64,000 nt of DNA from contig JAVZEV010000001.1 of NCBI GenBank assembly GCA_038873195.1, positions 648,490-712,489 of the forward strand, in the 5' to 3' direction. Positions 10,178-20,031 of this stretch are shown in pieces (positions within the stretch are counted from its first letter, which is position 1; every line of letters starts with the position of its first letter). The notes under the pieces were generated by a model. That model was not told where the DNA came from. It was given only the letters and a program-made list of their open reading frames with translations, and made no database searches. Both the position numbers and the translations under genes were made by a program. Source of the DNA: Candidatus Bathyarchaeia archaeon. Its GTDB lineage: Archaea > Thermoproteota > Bathyarchaeia > Bathyarchaeales > Bathycorpusculaceae.

Positions 10178-12226
10178 ATGAGTTTAAATAAACTTGTCAA
10201 AGACGAAATTTCTGGTGTTGTTGCTAAGGGTTTTGTTGAGCAAATCGCCCGTTTTCATCGCATTCAAGGCTCCACGATGTTTCATGAAGCCGCAGAATAT
10301 GTCAGAAATGAACTGTTAAAAATAGGCTTGAAAGACGCTGTAATCGAGCAGTTCACGGCAGACGGCAAAACCCAATACTGGACACACACTAGTCCGGTCG
10401 GCTGGACAGCTAAAAGCGCAGAACTTCACCTTGTCGAGCCAGAAGAACGTCTAATCGTCCGCTACGAAGACGTACCCACCTGCTTACACACATACAGCAA
10501 AGCCACGCCGCCCGAAGGTATAACAGCCGAAGTAATAGACGTGGGCAAAGGAACAAAACCAAAAGACTACGAAGGCAAAGACGTAAAAGGCAAATTCGTC
10601 CTCGCCACGGGCAGAGCCCACCAAGTCCACGAAGAAGCAGTGTGGAAACGCGGCGCCATAGCAGTAATAACAGACACACTAACCTACGAAATGCCCGGAG
10701 TCCGCGAAAGCCTCGACATACCAGACGCCCACGCTTACCAGGGCATATGGCCAAAAGCCGAAGAAATCGACAAAGTAACATTCGGCTTCAGCCTATCCAA
10801 ACGCCAAGGAAACATGCTCCGCGCTTTGCTGGCGAAAGACAAAACCGTGAAACTTAAGGCAAAAGTGGACGCGCAACTTTTCAGCGGCTACTCAGACGTG
10901 GTAACCGCCACAATAAAGGGCAAGTCTAAACCAGACGAAGAAATCTTCCTAATCGCGCATTTGTGCCACCCAAAACAAAGCGCAAACGACAACGCTTCCG
11001 GCAGCGGATTACTAATTGAAATCGCACGCACAATCACCGCGTTAATAAACAGCGGCAAAATCCAACCGCCAGATAGAACAATACGCTTCTTCTGGGTTCC
11101 CGAAACACTAGGCACAGCCGCATATCTAAGCCAACATGAAGACATGTTCAACCATTTTATAGCAGGCATAAACTTGGACATGGTCGGACAAAACCAGGAA
11201 CTCTGCAAATCCACGCTAAACTTGGACTGCACGCCTGATTCTTGCCCGTCTTACTTGAACGACTACGTTTACAGCCTAATTGAACAATCCACAAAAGAAT
11301 TCGACTCACCAACCGCATTCGGCTCAAGCTCAACCTTCCGCTACGCAGCAACAGCCTTCAGCGGAGGAAGCGACCACGCAGAATTCACAGAAGCAACCGT
11401 ACACGCGCCATGCGTAATGCTGCTACAATGGCCAGACCTCTACTATCACACAAGCATGGACACAATCGACAAAGTAAGCGAAGACAGCCTCAAACGCGTA
11501 GGCTGGATAACCACAGTTGCAGCTTTAACGCTTGCAAATGCCACAGCCGAAACCGCATATTTACTGGCGCAGTTAACCGCTTCAAAAGGCATAACCCGCC
11601 TAGAAAACGCAGCTACAGAAGCAACCCAAGCACTGTTCAAGAAAAAAGAAGACCCAAAACTGAAAGACAAACCAGAAGAACTAGCCAAAGAACTCGCAAA
11701 AACAGCCGCATATTACAAAAGCAAAATAGCGCACATTACATGGCGCGAACAAGAAGCAACCAAATCAGCCCAAAAACTCGCACAAACACCAAAACTAGCC
11801 GCCTTTATAAATAGACTCTGCGAAGAAATCGCAAACCAAGGCAAACAAAAAACCGCAAGAATAGAAGAAACCCTAAACTTCATCGCAGAAACATCCGCCT
11901 TAACCATTCCAACAACCACAGAAGAAACCGAACCAGAAAAAGAACTGAAAAAGCTTGTTCCAAAACGCTTGTTTAAGGGCACACTCAGCTTCGACATATT
12001 AAAGAAAGCCTTAGGTGAAAAAGAATACGAATGGTACGAGGAAATCTGGGAAAAAGACCCACAATTCGGCAAAAAAATAGGCGAACTAATAAACTTCATG
12101 GACGGAAAACGAAACGCGCATCAAATTCTAACCGCAGTCTCAGCAGAATACAACGAAACCAACCTAGAACTTGCACTAAAATTTCTCAGAGACCTAGAAA
12201 AAGCGAAACTACTCACTTTTGAATAG
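10178..12226 (+). CDS. DUF4910/M28-type zinc aminopeptidase-like protein
   Basis: 682 residues. A PA-like insert (about residues 95-215) is followed by an M28 zinc peptidase core with HLCHP (H about 261), DNASG (D about 270), the catalytic-glutamate region VPETLG, GINLDMVGQ and YYHTSMDT (H about 424). No signal peptide is seen, so it should be cytoplasmic. The family cleaves N-terminal residues from peptides. Residues about 470-600 form a charged helical region, and the last 90 residues (FDILKKAL...LEKAKLL) resemble a winged-helix domain. The gene is strongly A+C-rich on the + strand (47 of 60 bases at 11641-11700). Its end overlaps the converging MFS gene by 14 nt. Confidence 0.82.
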   Translation: MSLNKLVKDEISGVVAKGFVEQIARFHRIQGSTMFHEAAEYVRNELLKIGLKDAVIEQFTADGKTQYWTHTSPVGWTAKSAELHLVEPEERLIVRYEDVPTCLHTYSKATPPEGITAEVIDVGKGTKPKDYEGKDVKGKFVLATGRAHQVHEEAVWKRGAIAVITDTLTYEMPGVRESLDIPDAHAYQGIWPKAEEIDKVTFGFSLSKRQGNMLRALLAKDKTVKLKAKVDAQLFSGYSDVVTATIKGKSKPDEEIFLIAHLCHPKQSANDNASGSGLLIEIARTITALINSGKIQPPDRTIRFFWVPETLGTAAYLSQHEDMFNHFIAGINLDMVGQNQELCKSTLNLDCTPDSCPSYLNDYVYSLIEQSTKEFDSPTAFGSSSTFRYAATAFSGGSDHAEFTEATVHAPCVMLLQWPDLYYHTSMDTIDKVSEDSLKRVGWITTVAALTLANATAETAYLLAQLTASKGITRLENAATEATQALFKKKEDPKLKDKPEELAKELAKTAAYYKSKIAHITWREQEATKSAQKLAQTPKLAAFINRLCEEIANQGKQKTARIEETLNFIAETSALTIPTTTEETEPEKELKKLVPKRLFKGTLSFDILKKALGEKEYEWYEEIWEKDPQFGKKIGELINFMDGKRNAHQILTAVSAEYNETNLELALKFLRDLEKAKLLTFE

Positions 12227-13481
12227 CAACGCCATTCTTCTTTTTCGCTCTTGTTTCTTCCAGAAAAAGCGGCAAAACCGCAGACACGCCAATCGTGACG
12301 GCAGAAGCATAAAACGGCGCCAATTGCCCCCACGCATCCCAGAGAACACCACTCAAAGCGTTTCCAATCATTAACCCAACCCAAAATGTCGTCGCCGACA
12401 CGCCGTTAACGAAGCCCCACCGCGATTGAGGCGTAGAGTCCATCATAAGCGTCTGAAAAGCAGGCCAAGACATGTTCAACAAAGCATTTGACAAGAACAT
12501 GAAAAGAACCAGCTCAACAAAACTTCGCGAATAAGCAAACAACAGGAAAAACGGGGAAGAAACCAAAAACGTCCAAAACATAACCTTTCGCCGGTCAAAC
12601 CGGTCACTGCACTTGCCGCCGGGAAGCTGCACCACAATCGAAGCAACACCAAAACCTATAGCATATAATATTCCAATTAAAGTGTAATCCAAGTTAAAAT
12701 TCAGCCTAGCAAAAACTGAAATCACTGGTCCAGTTGCGCCGATGCCGACGCCTTGAATTATGTTAATCAACGAGAACATGACGAGAACAAACAAATATTT
12801 CCTAGCTACGCTACTGCCAGCATCATTTACGCTTTCAGCTTTCGCCAACGGCTTTCTCCGAGTCTCACGCATCAGAAGCGTCAACGGAAAAACACTCAAT
12901 ATCAAAATGAAACATGCAAAGAAAGGAAAACGAATACCCAAAGCGTCCGCGGCTGCACCACCCAAAAAAGGAGCCACTGTTGACCCAATCAACCATGAAA
13001 TGTTCGTCCACCCATAAGCAGAAGCCATTCCACCGTTTGCTGAAGCATCCGCAACTATAGCCCAGCGAATCGGAATATACAAACCCGTCGCGAAACCACT
13101 CAGCATAGCCCAAGGCACCAAATCCACCCAATTGTTGGCTAAGGCATACATTAAAGGCGGAAAAGCAGCCAGCAACGTTCCCAAAGCATGAATTTTTCTT
13201 CTACCATACTTGTCAGATAGGAAGCCGCTGAGAATCTGCACGCCAGCCGCAAAAGCGTTTGAAACGGAAAAGACAAAGCCAAGCTCCGTCATGGAAGCGT
13301 TAAGTTCAGTAATGTAAATTGGCCATATTGGACTAATCAGGTTGAGGGCTAAGGAGCAAACTAAGAAAACGATGGAAAGAAGCAGTATGTCTCGTCCGTA
13401 ACTCATAAAGCGTTGCAATCTCGTTGCCCCTAGCCAAGCTAACCAGCCAACCTTCGAAAATGGCAACCGTCTATTTAACAA
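12213..13481 (-). CDS. Major facilitator superfamily transporter
   Basis: 422 residues, about 12 hydrophobic segments, with the MFS signature between helices 2 and 3 (GFLSDKYGRRKIH) and a related GGKCSDRFDRRK in the second half. The called start is TTG at 13481; the ATG at 13406 (MSYGRDILL), nearer the first helix, is an alternative. The substrate cannot be told. Drug or sugar efflux families both fit. It converges on the M28 peptidase gene and diverges from the PAC2 gene. Confidence 0.85.
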   Translation of the reverse strand: MLNRRLPFSKVGWLAWLGATRLQRFMSYGRDILLLSIVFLVCSLALNLISPIWPIYITELNASMTELGFVFSVSNAFAAGVQILSGFLSDKYGRRKIHALGTLLAAFPPLMYALANNWVDLVPWAMLSGFATGLYIPIRWAIVADASANGGMASAYGWTNISWLIGSTVAPFLGGAAADALGIRFPFFACFILILSVFPLTLLMRETRRKPLAKAESVNDAGSSVARKYLFVLVMFSLINIIQGVGIGATGPVISVFARLNFNLDYTLIGILYAIGFGVASIVVQLPGGKCSDRFDRRKVMFWTFLVSSPFFLLFAYSRSFVELVLFMFLSNALLNMSWPAFQTLMMDSTPQSRWGFVNGVSATTFWVGLMIGNALSGVLWDAWGQLAPFYASAVTIGVSAVLPLFLEETRAKKKNGVAIQK

Positions 13482-13574
13482 TTATGGGTTAGACACAACA
13501 CCATACCGAGCAGAACATGTTTATAATTGTGATTTTGTTTAGATTATCTGTTCACGGCAGACAGAGGCTTAAAC

Positions 13575-14327
13575 ATGGTTTGCACAATTAAAATCTATGA
13601 AAAACCAAAACTGAACACTCCCGTTTTGATAGAGGGCTTGCCAGGTATAGGATTCGTAGCCAACATTGCCGCTTTGCATTTAATCAGCGAGTTAAAAGCC
13701 AAACTTTTCGCTGAAATTCTCTCAGCTTCTTTTCAAGACTTGGCTGTGACAACCGAAACTGGAGGTACACGTTCACCAATAAACGAGCTTTACCATTATA
13801 AGGCGGATGGCAACGGTCGCGACTTAATAATATGGTATGGCAACACACAGGCGCTAACAACTTTTGGGCAATACGAGCTATGCGGACGCGTTTTAGACAT
13901 AGCTGAAGAGTTAGGCTGCCGTTTTCTAATCACTTTAGGCGGGTTCAAACAAGACGAGATAAAGGAAGTTCCACAGGTTTACTGTGCAGCCACAGACGCT
14001 GAAACCGCAAAAGAAGCCTTAGGCTTGGGAACGAAAATGATGGTTGGACAAATTTTCGGCGTGGCTGGGCTTCTAGTAGGGCTTGGCAGACTCAGAGGTT
14101 TTAAGGGTTTCTCGCTTTTAGTTGAAACACAAGGAACTTATCCGGATGCTAATGCTACGCGTTATGCTTTGTCAGCAGTGAACAAGTATTTGAATATGAA
14201 TGTTGACTTGTCGAAGTTGGATGTGGCTGCGGAGAAGACCAAGAAAATATTGGAGTCTTTCGGTTTGATTAGAACCGTTGTTGAACCACAAAAGAAAGAA
14301 GAACAGAAATTCCGCTGGTTCGTTTAA
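13575..14327 (+). CDS. PAC2-family proteasome assembly chaperone-like protein
   Basis: 250 residues of the archaeal PAC2/PbaA-B family: an N-terminal PVLIEGLPGIGFVAN motif, a central LGGFKQDE...GTKMMVGQIFGVAG loop, and a C-terminal segment ending in a KFRWFV tail. Archaeal PbaA and PbaB carry hydrophobic C-terminal tails that interact with the proteasome. Some paralogues serve other complexes, so a proteasome role is not certain. The upstream gap from the divergent MFS gene contains a TTTATAATTG TATA-like box near 13520. Confidence 0.82.
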   Translation: MVCTIKIYEKPKLNTPVLIEGLPGIGFVANIAALHLISELKAKLFAEILSASFQDLAVTTETGGTRSPINELYHYKADGNGRDLIIWYGNTQALTTFGQYELCGRVLDIAEELGCRFLITLGGFKQDEIKEVPQVYCAATDAETAKEALGLGTKMMVGQIFGVAGLLVGLGRLRGFKGFSLLVETQGTYPDANATRYALSAVNKYLNMNVDLSKLDVAAEKTKKILESFGLIRTVVEPQKKEEQKFRWFV

Positions 14328-14344
14328 ACTCGCAAATATACAAT

Positions 14345-16354
14345 TTAGAAAGAAGCGTAGAACTCTTCAATTCTGCCGAGGATGCTCTCTATTTTCATGT
14401 GAGGCTTCATTTCTTCTCTCCATTCCTTAGGAAGTTTTAATCTAAATCGTCCAGCTGCTCGCCCATCCATTATGACAATGACGCCTTTATCTTCTGGACT
14501 GCGTAAAAGTCTTCCAGCAGACTGCGCCAACGCGTTTAAGCATGGAATGTCATTTGCATATTCTAGTGCCCTTTCACCAAATTTTTCTCTGAAAAACGTG
14601 TATAGGGCTTCTTGAAGTTCTGTTCTCTTTGGGTATGGCAAGCCAACGATAACAACCGAGGAAAGCATGCTTCTTCCTTCAGTTGACATGTCAACGCCTT
14701 CGCTGATTTTGCCTCTCGCAACGCCGAACACGACGCATTCTCTGTTGGTTTTTAAGAAACGAAGCACATCCACAATTTTTGTGCCTTTTTCTTCAACAAC
14801 CAAAGGCGAATCAAACTCTGACAGCTTAGCTATTTGGCGCATTATCTCGTATGAAGGAAAGTAAACGGCTACCCGTCCGTTGATTTGCTGAACTATTTGC
14901 GTTAAGTGGTCTGCTATTCGCTTCCATTGCGTTTCATTGCGTTTTTCAAACTGTGTTGTAACTGCTTTATCCACTAGGATAAGCCTGTTTTCTGGCGGAA
15001 ACGGACTAGGAAGTTCCATGCTTCTGCAGCGTTTTTGGTCGATGCCTAAAACGTCAATGTAATAGTTTGCGTGCCAAAGCGTTCCAGACATTAATATGGC
15101 AGAGCGAAGTTCGTTGATGACGCTTGCAGCAACCGACGGGTCGAGACACTTAATTCCAATTCTAACATGTCTTCGCCCTTCTCTGTCAAGCTCAACCTTA
15201 ACGTAACGCACATAAGCCGAACCGGAAAGCTTGACCCAATTCAGCAAGAAACTTGCACAGCGAGAAAGATAGGAAACTGGGCTTTTGCCGACTTCAGCCC
15301 TTTTTTGCCGTATGTATTCACCTTTTTCTAGAAGCTCAGACGCGAATTCTTTCAGTTTGCCACTTTCTACTCGAAGGTTTTTGGATAAGGCGTTGACTAT
15401 TTTGTCTGTGGCAATAAGGTGTTCAACGTCTAACCCATAGTTTTTGTAAACCGTTTTTCCAAGCTCTAAAAGGACATGATGTAGCGCTTCTAAAAAGCCA
15501 TAATCATCTAAGCCGAAATCTTTGACTTCCCTCAAAGCCCGCTTGATACTTGTTGAGGACAATTCGTCTGAAAAGATGCCGGCTGCATAATAGGGTAGAC
15601 TGTGTGCTTCGTCGAAAACACAGTTTATGTCTTTCGTTCGCAATCCAGCTTTGCCGAGAATTGAGCCTCTAATGGCGTCTACCAGAATGTAATTGTAATT
15701 GCCAATCACTATGTTGGCGTGTCTCGTTAGGATTTTTGTCACTTCGTAAGGGCATAGTTCTTGGCTTTGGCTGATTTCGTAGACTTCCTCAGGCATCAAT
15801 GGACCGGCTTCTTTGATTTTGTTAACAACGTTGAAAGCGTGCCAGCTTGGTTTCCAATCAGTATAGGTTCTATCATAGTATTTGCATGTTTTTTCGAAAG
15901 CACCTTCCTTCAATCCCTTGCAATAGTAAAGAAAATCGCGGTAGCTTAGAGTTCGAAGTTTTGGGTCTTCCATAATTTGGGGACACAGTTCTTTTTTGCT
16001 TTTGAAAACTGAAGCGACAAAGCTTGCGCCACATTGTTTTTTAATGCTTTGGAGTTCTCTGCAGTAGATTTCAAGCTGGTTTCTAGTGCGAGTTAACGCG
16101 AGAAGTTTGCCAACTGAAGAATCAGCCTTTTTAGCCATTAAGAAAGCAGTTAATACTGAAATGGATTTTCCAGTGCCACATGGAGAAGAAAGCAAGCCTA
16201 CATTTCCATTTTTAATAACGTCAAAAGCAAATTTTATTGCTTTGAGTTGAAAGGGACGAAAATCAGGGTAAGGAAAGAACTCTCTAACTAACCTATGAAA
16301 ATCCTTTTCACTTTCAGTTTCTGTTTGCGTCAGCTCATCAGCCATAATAATCAT
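14345..16354 (-). CDS. XPD/Rad3-family [4Fe-4S] DNA helicase
   Basis: 669 residues. Walker A is SPCGTGKS (residues 57-64) and Walker B is DEAH (248-251). Four cysteines at 124, 145, 157 and 201 match the XPD iron-sulfur domain inserted between motifs Ia and II. Motif VI is QSAGRLLRSPEDKG near the C-terminus. XPD is a 5'-3' helicase in nucleotide excision repair. The first ATG gives MIIMADE; the ATG three codons later is an equally possible start. Both ends face unrelated genes, so it is probably transcribed alone. Confidence 0.92.
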   Translation of the reverse strand: MIIMADELTQTETESEKDFHRLVREFFPYPDFRPFQLKAIKFAFDVIKNGNVGLLSSPCGTGKSISVLTAFLMAKKADSSVGKLLALTRTRNQLEIYCRELQSIKKQCGASFVASVFKSKKELCPQIMEDPKLRTLSYRDFLYYCKGLKEGAFEKTCKYYDRTYTDWKPSWHAFNVVNKIKEAGPLMPEEVYEISQSQELCPYEVTKILTRHANIVIGNYNYILVDAIRGSILGKAGLRTKDINCVFDEAHSLPYYAAGIFSDELSSTSIKRALREVKDFGLDDYGFLEALHHVLLELGKTVYKNYGLDVEHLIATDKIVNALSKNLRVESGKLKEFASELLEKGEYIRQKRAEVGKSPVSYLSRCASFLLNWVKLSGSAYVRYVKVELDREGRRHVRIGIKCLDPSVAASVINELRSAILMSGTLWHANYYIDVLGIDQKRCRSMELPSPFPPENRLILVDKAVTTQFEKRNETQWKRIADHLTQIVQQINGRVAVYFPSYEIMRQIAKLSEFDSPLVVEEKGTKIVDVLRFLKTNRECVVFGVARGKISEGVDMSTEGRSMLSSVVIVGLPYPKRTELQEALYTFFREKFGERALEYANDIPCLNALAQSAGRLLRSPEDKGVIVIMDGRAAGRFRLKLPKEWREEMKPHMKIESILGRIEEFYASF

Positions 16355-16416
16355 TCTTCATTTATCGCTCAGAGAAACATAAGAAAGGAAGGAATTAAGA
16401 GTCATTTTTGCAAGCG

Positions 16417-16839
16417 TTATCCTTTAATGTCGCTGATGAACTGCTCGTAAACTTTCTGCACACGTTCAGCTGCTGGACCAGAACCTTCAACGACGCCCTT
16501 CTCTGTAACTTTGACCTTGTCCATGACCCAAATGAACCCTTTATCCTCGTAAAGTCTCACCATGGTTGGGAATACCTTTTCCAAACGGTCAGCGAGTGCT
16601 TTCATGTCGAAGGGTTTTTCCACGCTTATTATTTGGGCTACTGTAACTCCGTTTAGGAAAACTCTGTGCAGTGATTTTCCTGTTTCGTCCTTTGCTTCGC
16701 CTAGACATAGGCTCAAATTGTCGGGGTTAATGCCGATTAATGTTCCAGTATAGGTTTTTCCAGTCGTGGTCGCGACAACAACGCTTTTGTCAACTAACGC
16801 TGTGACCTCAGTGAAGAATTTTCTCTGCGCTACTGACAA
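16417..16839 (-). CDS. Lsm-family RNA-binding protein with C-terminal extension (SmAP3-like)
   Basis: 140 residues. The Sm1 motif (about 13-46) contains TGKTYTGTLIGINPDNLSL and the Sm2-like part GVTVAQIISVEKP is at about 64-76. A further ~60-residue C-terminal domain (FDMKALADRLEKVFP...) is what separates SmAP3-type proteins from short SmAP1. The TTG start at 16839 follows GGAGGTTT with 6 nt spacing. The family forms rings that bind RNA. It is adjacent to the leftward XPD gene, but a 62-nt gap leaves co-transcription open. Confidence 0.85.
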   Translation of the reverse strand: MSVAQRKFFTEVTALVDKSVVVATTTGKTYTGTLIGINPDNLSLCLGEAKDETGKSLHRVFLNGVTVAQIISVEKPFDMKALADRLEKVFPTMVRLYEDKGFIWVMDKVKVTEKGVVEGSGPAAERVQKVYEQFISDIKG

Positions 16840-16971
16840 TCTTTCAAACCTCCATTACCACCCTTAACACTTATGAAAACCCATATTTAGGATTTTAACA
16901 AAACACAAAAGGGACTCCCCAACACACCTACCAAATGAAAGTAAGATTAACCTTTTCTGGAGAGAATCGCA

Positions 16972-17967
16972 ATGAATGAAATTGAGCAGGTCGAAGAAGC
17001 CGCGCGAAATATTCTATTAGAAAACCCTGACGCGGTGGTTCGTTTTCGTCTCTTACGTAATGTTCTGAAGCTGTCACCTTCCAATAGTAAGCTTATCAGC
17101 GCCAAACAAGAAATGCTGCAGAGCCGATGGGTTCTGGAACTTAAAAAAGAACAAAAAGAAGATGGAAGTTGGGGAAGATTTCACTCCGCAACGAAAACCA
17201 AAGGAAAAATCTTAACCACCGAAGCCGCAGTTGAAAGAGGCTTAGCATTAGGGTTAGAAGCATCAGACCCCATTTTTCAAGCGACAATAAACTATCTTTC
17301 ACATTTACTTGACGGCTCACTTGATTTTCCAGACCCGCCAGAACGAAACAACCGCTGGGCTACTGGTAAGCAACTTTTTGTCGCCGCAACCTTAGCCAGA
17401 ATACGCCCGACTCACCCGGCTATTGACAGAACATGGGATTTGTGGGTTACAATCGCAAAGCACACGTTTGCTTCGGGCAAATATGATTCAGACGCGGAGA
17501 CCCGAGCGCACAAGACGCTGACTGGCGCTTCTGTTAAAAACAGCTATCTAGTGCTCAACAACCGATACCAATTGGCTCTTCTCGGCTCAAGAGCCACAAA
17601 ACTTCCAGCAACACTTGAATACGCCTTGGTTGATTGGGTTTGGCACAATGAGGAAGGTGTTGGTTATTTAGGGATTCCCTTATCAAACATTCCACATCAT
17701 TTTACGAAGGGAATGCTGGATAGGTTTTTCACGTCGCTTGAGCTACTTTCTCTTTTTCCAAGCTGGCGCAAATTCGCAAAAGACATAATTGACTGGCTGT
17801 GGACGCAAAGAAATAATGAAGGCTTATGGAATTTCGGACCACGAGCAAGCACGTCGGTTTATTTTCCTCTTTCGGAAACATGGCTGACCCCAAGGCATCG
17901 TCAGCATGACTGGTCAACACGTGTCCTTGCATTGCTCAGAAACTACTATGAAACCCCAACCAATTAA
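16972..17967 (+). CDS. Alpha/alpha-toroid (prenyltransferase/squalene cyclase-like) protein
   Basis: 331 residues, no signal peptide. Repeated helix-rich units include QKEDGSWGRFHS (about 61-72) and RNNEGLWNFGP, resembling QW motifs of terpenoid cyclases and prenyltransferase beta subunits. The DxDD catalytic motif of squalene cyclases is absent, so cyclase activity is unlikely. Proteins of this kind are widespread in archaea without assigned function. Start ATG at 16972, preceded by GGAGAG. It converges with the Lrp-like regulator 21 nt away. Confidence 0.7.
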   Translation: MNEIEQVEEAARNILLENPDAVVRFRLLRNVLKLSPSNSKLISAKQEMLQSRWVLELKKEQKEDGSWGRFHSATKTKGKILTTEAAVERGLALGLEASDPIFQATINYLSHLLDGSLDFPDPPERNNRWATGKQLFVAATLARIRPTHPAIDRTWDLWVTIAKHTFASGKYDSDAETRAHKTLTGASVKNSYLVLNNRYQLALLGSRATKLPATLEYALVDWVWHNEEGVGYLGIPLSNIPHHFTKGMLDRFFTSLELLSLFPSWRKFAKDIIDWLWTQRNNEGLWNFGPRASTSVYFPLSETWLTPRHRQHDWSTRVLALLRNYYETPTN

Positions 17968-17988
17968 AAATGGAAAAGGAACGTTTAG

Positions 17989-18492
17989 CTATTCTAAATT
18001 GTCTATGTCGTCTGCAAGATATGTCAAGTCGAAAGGTTTCAAGATTATTCCCGTTTTCAAACTCACAAGAAAAGATTGGACATCGCTTGCAAAATCAGCA
18101 AAGCTCAATATGAAATCCCGCATGAAATCAGCATATTTGGAATAATTCTTGTGAACCGAAACTATTATGCCATCTTTTCCCAGTCCTTCTCCATCAGAAG
18201 CAAAAATCACATTAGGATGCTTCTTATACCACTCCTTCACTAACCGAATTCTCTCTTCAACCGTGGCTTTCTCGTACGTCCTAGCTTTCACGAACGTGAA
18301 CGCTAAAAGTTCGTAGCCAATCCTGCCAAATTCCGGAACAATCGTGTAACTTCTAACATATTTATCCGCGAGTTTCCTAAGTCTAGTCACAGTTGGCTGC
18401 GATAAATTAACAGCTTTAGCTAGTTCTCTATCACTTCTTTTTGAGTTGCGAATTAACTCTTTCAACAGCTTAGCGATGTTTTCTTGTTTCAT
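17989..18492 (-). CDS. Lrp/AsnC-like winged-helix transcriptional regulator
   Basis: 167 residues. The N-terminal helix-turn-helix (about 10-45: RSDRELAKAVNLSQPTVTRL) is followed by a ligand-binding-like domain beginning YTIVPEFGRIGYELLAF, typical of Lrp-type proteins. The C-terminal half is somewhat divergent from the RAM domain. Its targets are unknown. The upstream 190 nt up to the next gene end holds no other ORF. Confidence 0.8.
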   Translation of the reverse strand: MKQENIAKLLKELIRNSKRSDRELAKAVNLSQPTVTRLRKLADKYVRSYTIVPEFGRIGYELLAFTFVKARTYEKATVEERIRLVKEWYKKHPNVIFASDGEGLGKDGIIVSVHKNYSKYADFMRDFILSFADFASDVQSFLVSLKTGIILKPFDLTYLADDIDNLE

Positions 18493-18679
18493 GGCATTTC
18501 GCTGTGTTTTCAGAGTTATTAATGTTTTCGGAAACAGAAATCAAGATTCACATAAAACACATTTCAAACCGCATTTTGCAGAGAATTACTTCTTTCTCTT
18601 CCACAAGGCTTGATATTTAAGTTATTCCAAGTCACCCTACAGAAAAAGACGTTTGAATTTGGACTTGTCTAAAAATGGG

Positions 18680-19054
18680 TTATGAGGTTGCGTTTTTCTT
18701 TTTGCGTGCAGTTTTCGGCGATTTCTCTTGCAGCATGGTTTCTTCCATAGAGTTTGCTTTGCGCAGTTCTTCCATATACCAGCCTCTATCACGAGAGTAG
18801 TTTAGGCCAACAATTATCCCAAAGACTATGAGAGAGCATCCGCTAATAATCAGAGATAGACCTAAAACTGCCCCCACAAACGGTTCGGTGACGTATGGAA
18901 AAATAAGGAACCAATTAGGCTGTGACGTTAGGCTTAAGGTTTCGAGGATGCCGCCTACAAGGAAAATGGCGCCTGCTAAAAACATTAGGTAAGAGAGTGT
19001 TTCGTTGTGTCTTGATTCTTCTGCTTTCTCGTGAAGGTAATCTCTGAAGGACAT
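18680..19054 (-). CDS. Small membrane protein, function unknown
   Basis: 124 residues. Two clear transmembrane stretches are at about 22-42 (LMFLAGAIFLVGG) and 62-86 (VLGLSLIISGCSLIVFGIIVGL), with a possible third hydrophobic patch between them. A basic tail (KTARKKKN) suggests a cytoplasmic C-terminus. No known family recognised. Coding is likely because the frame is intact and the membrane topology is coherent. Confidence 0.6.
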   Translation of the reverse strand: MSFRDYLHEKAEESRHNETLSYLMFLAGAIFLVGGILETLSLTSQPNWFLIFPYVTEPFVGAVLGLSLIISGCSLIVFGIIVGLNYSRDRGWYMEELRKANSMEETMLQEKSPKTARKKKNATS

Positions 19055-19164
19055 GGAGGTTCAATATGTCAGATAATTGAACGTGTACGTAAATCTTATT
19101 ATATTCAAATAAACATTCCAAAAACGAATCAATAATAACTAAAAAGGCAAAAGAGGAACAATGC

Positions 19165-19902
19165 TTGGCGCTTACAAAAGCAATAATCTTCGACTTCATC
19201 GGCACCTTAACAGACGTTAAAAACTATAGCCTAGAAAATTCAAAAGTCAAATTGTATAAGGCAATTGCCGAAGCAGGATTCAACGTCAGTCTTGAAAATT
19301 TTCTGGAAGCCTACACTCAAGCGCACGAGAAATACCGCGTCATACGCTATCAAAAACTGGTCGAAGTGACAAATGCGGTGTGGATTTCAGAAGCCCTAAA
19401 CACTCTAGGATTCGCAACATCTCCGGAAGACACGCGCATAAAAGCGGCTGTAAACGTTTTCTTTGAAGATTACGTGAACTCCTTCGAACTTAGAAAATGC
19501 GCAAAAAAGACGCTCAGCAAAGTCTGCGGAGACTACAAACTTGGTTTAATCTCAAACTTCACGTATGCACCAGTAATCTATGCAGGTTTGAGAAAACTGG
19601 GCATAAACAGGTTTTTTAACGTTGTTTTGGTTTCGGAAGCTGTTGGTTGGCGCAAGCCTCACGCGAAGATTTTTGAAGAAGCAATCAGAAGGCTTGGAGT
19701 GAAAGCGGAAGAAACTGTTTATGTGGGAGACAGCCCGTTAGAGGATATGAAAGGCGCGAAGACTGTTGGAATGAGAACAGTTTTTGTTCCTTCACAGTTT
19801 TATTCACTTGAAAACCTTATGGAAAGCCAACAGAAACCAGACTTGATTGTAAAGGATATTTGTATGCTTTGCAAAGAAATTAGAAATTTTTTAAAATCTT
19901 GA
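19165..19902 (+). CDS. HAD-superfamily hydrolase-like protein with altered motif I
   Basis: 245 residues. Motif I reads FDFIGTLTD: the nucleophile aspartate is kept, but the usual second aspartate (DxD) is isoleucine. Motif II is SNFTYAP, the motif III lysine is in WRKPHAK, and motif IV is GDSPLEDMKGA. Loss of the acid/base aspartate occurs in non-phosphatase HADs such as dehalogenases and some phosphonatase-like proteins, so ordinary phosphatase activity is doubtful. Start TTG at 19165 behind AAGAGGA. An ATG at 19161 is out of frame and hits a stop after about 20 codons. Confidence 0.82.
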   Translation: MALTKAIIFDFIGTLTDVKNYSLENSKVKLYKAIAEAGFNVSLENFLEAYTQAHEKYRVIRYQKLVEVTNAVWISEALNTLGFATSPEDTRIKAAVNVFFEDYVNSFELRKCAKKTLSKVCGDYKLGLISNFTYAPVIYAGLRKLGINRFFNVVLVSEAVGWRKPHAKIFEEAIRRLGVKAEETVYVGDSPLEDMKGAKTVGMRTVFVPSQFYSLENLMESQQKPDLIVKDICMLCKEIRNFLKS

Positions 19903-20031
19903 TATTAAAAAATGATGCTTTAAACACTTTGAAGAAACAGAAATGTATTATTAGAAACGTTTCTGCTTAAATTGTGGAAGAAATCCTTTTTAACCTCACT
20001 AATGGATGCTACTGTTTCTCAACATAACATA

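Noticed and set aside
11410-11814. 134-codon open frame inside the DUF4910 peptidase gene
   Set aside because: It is a frame-shifted reading of A+C-rich coding sequence, giving an Arg/Asn/Thr/Lys-rich product without structure.
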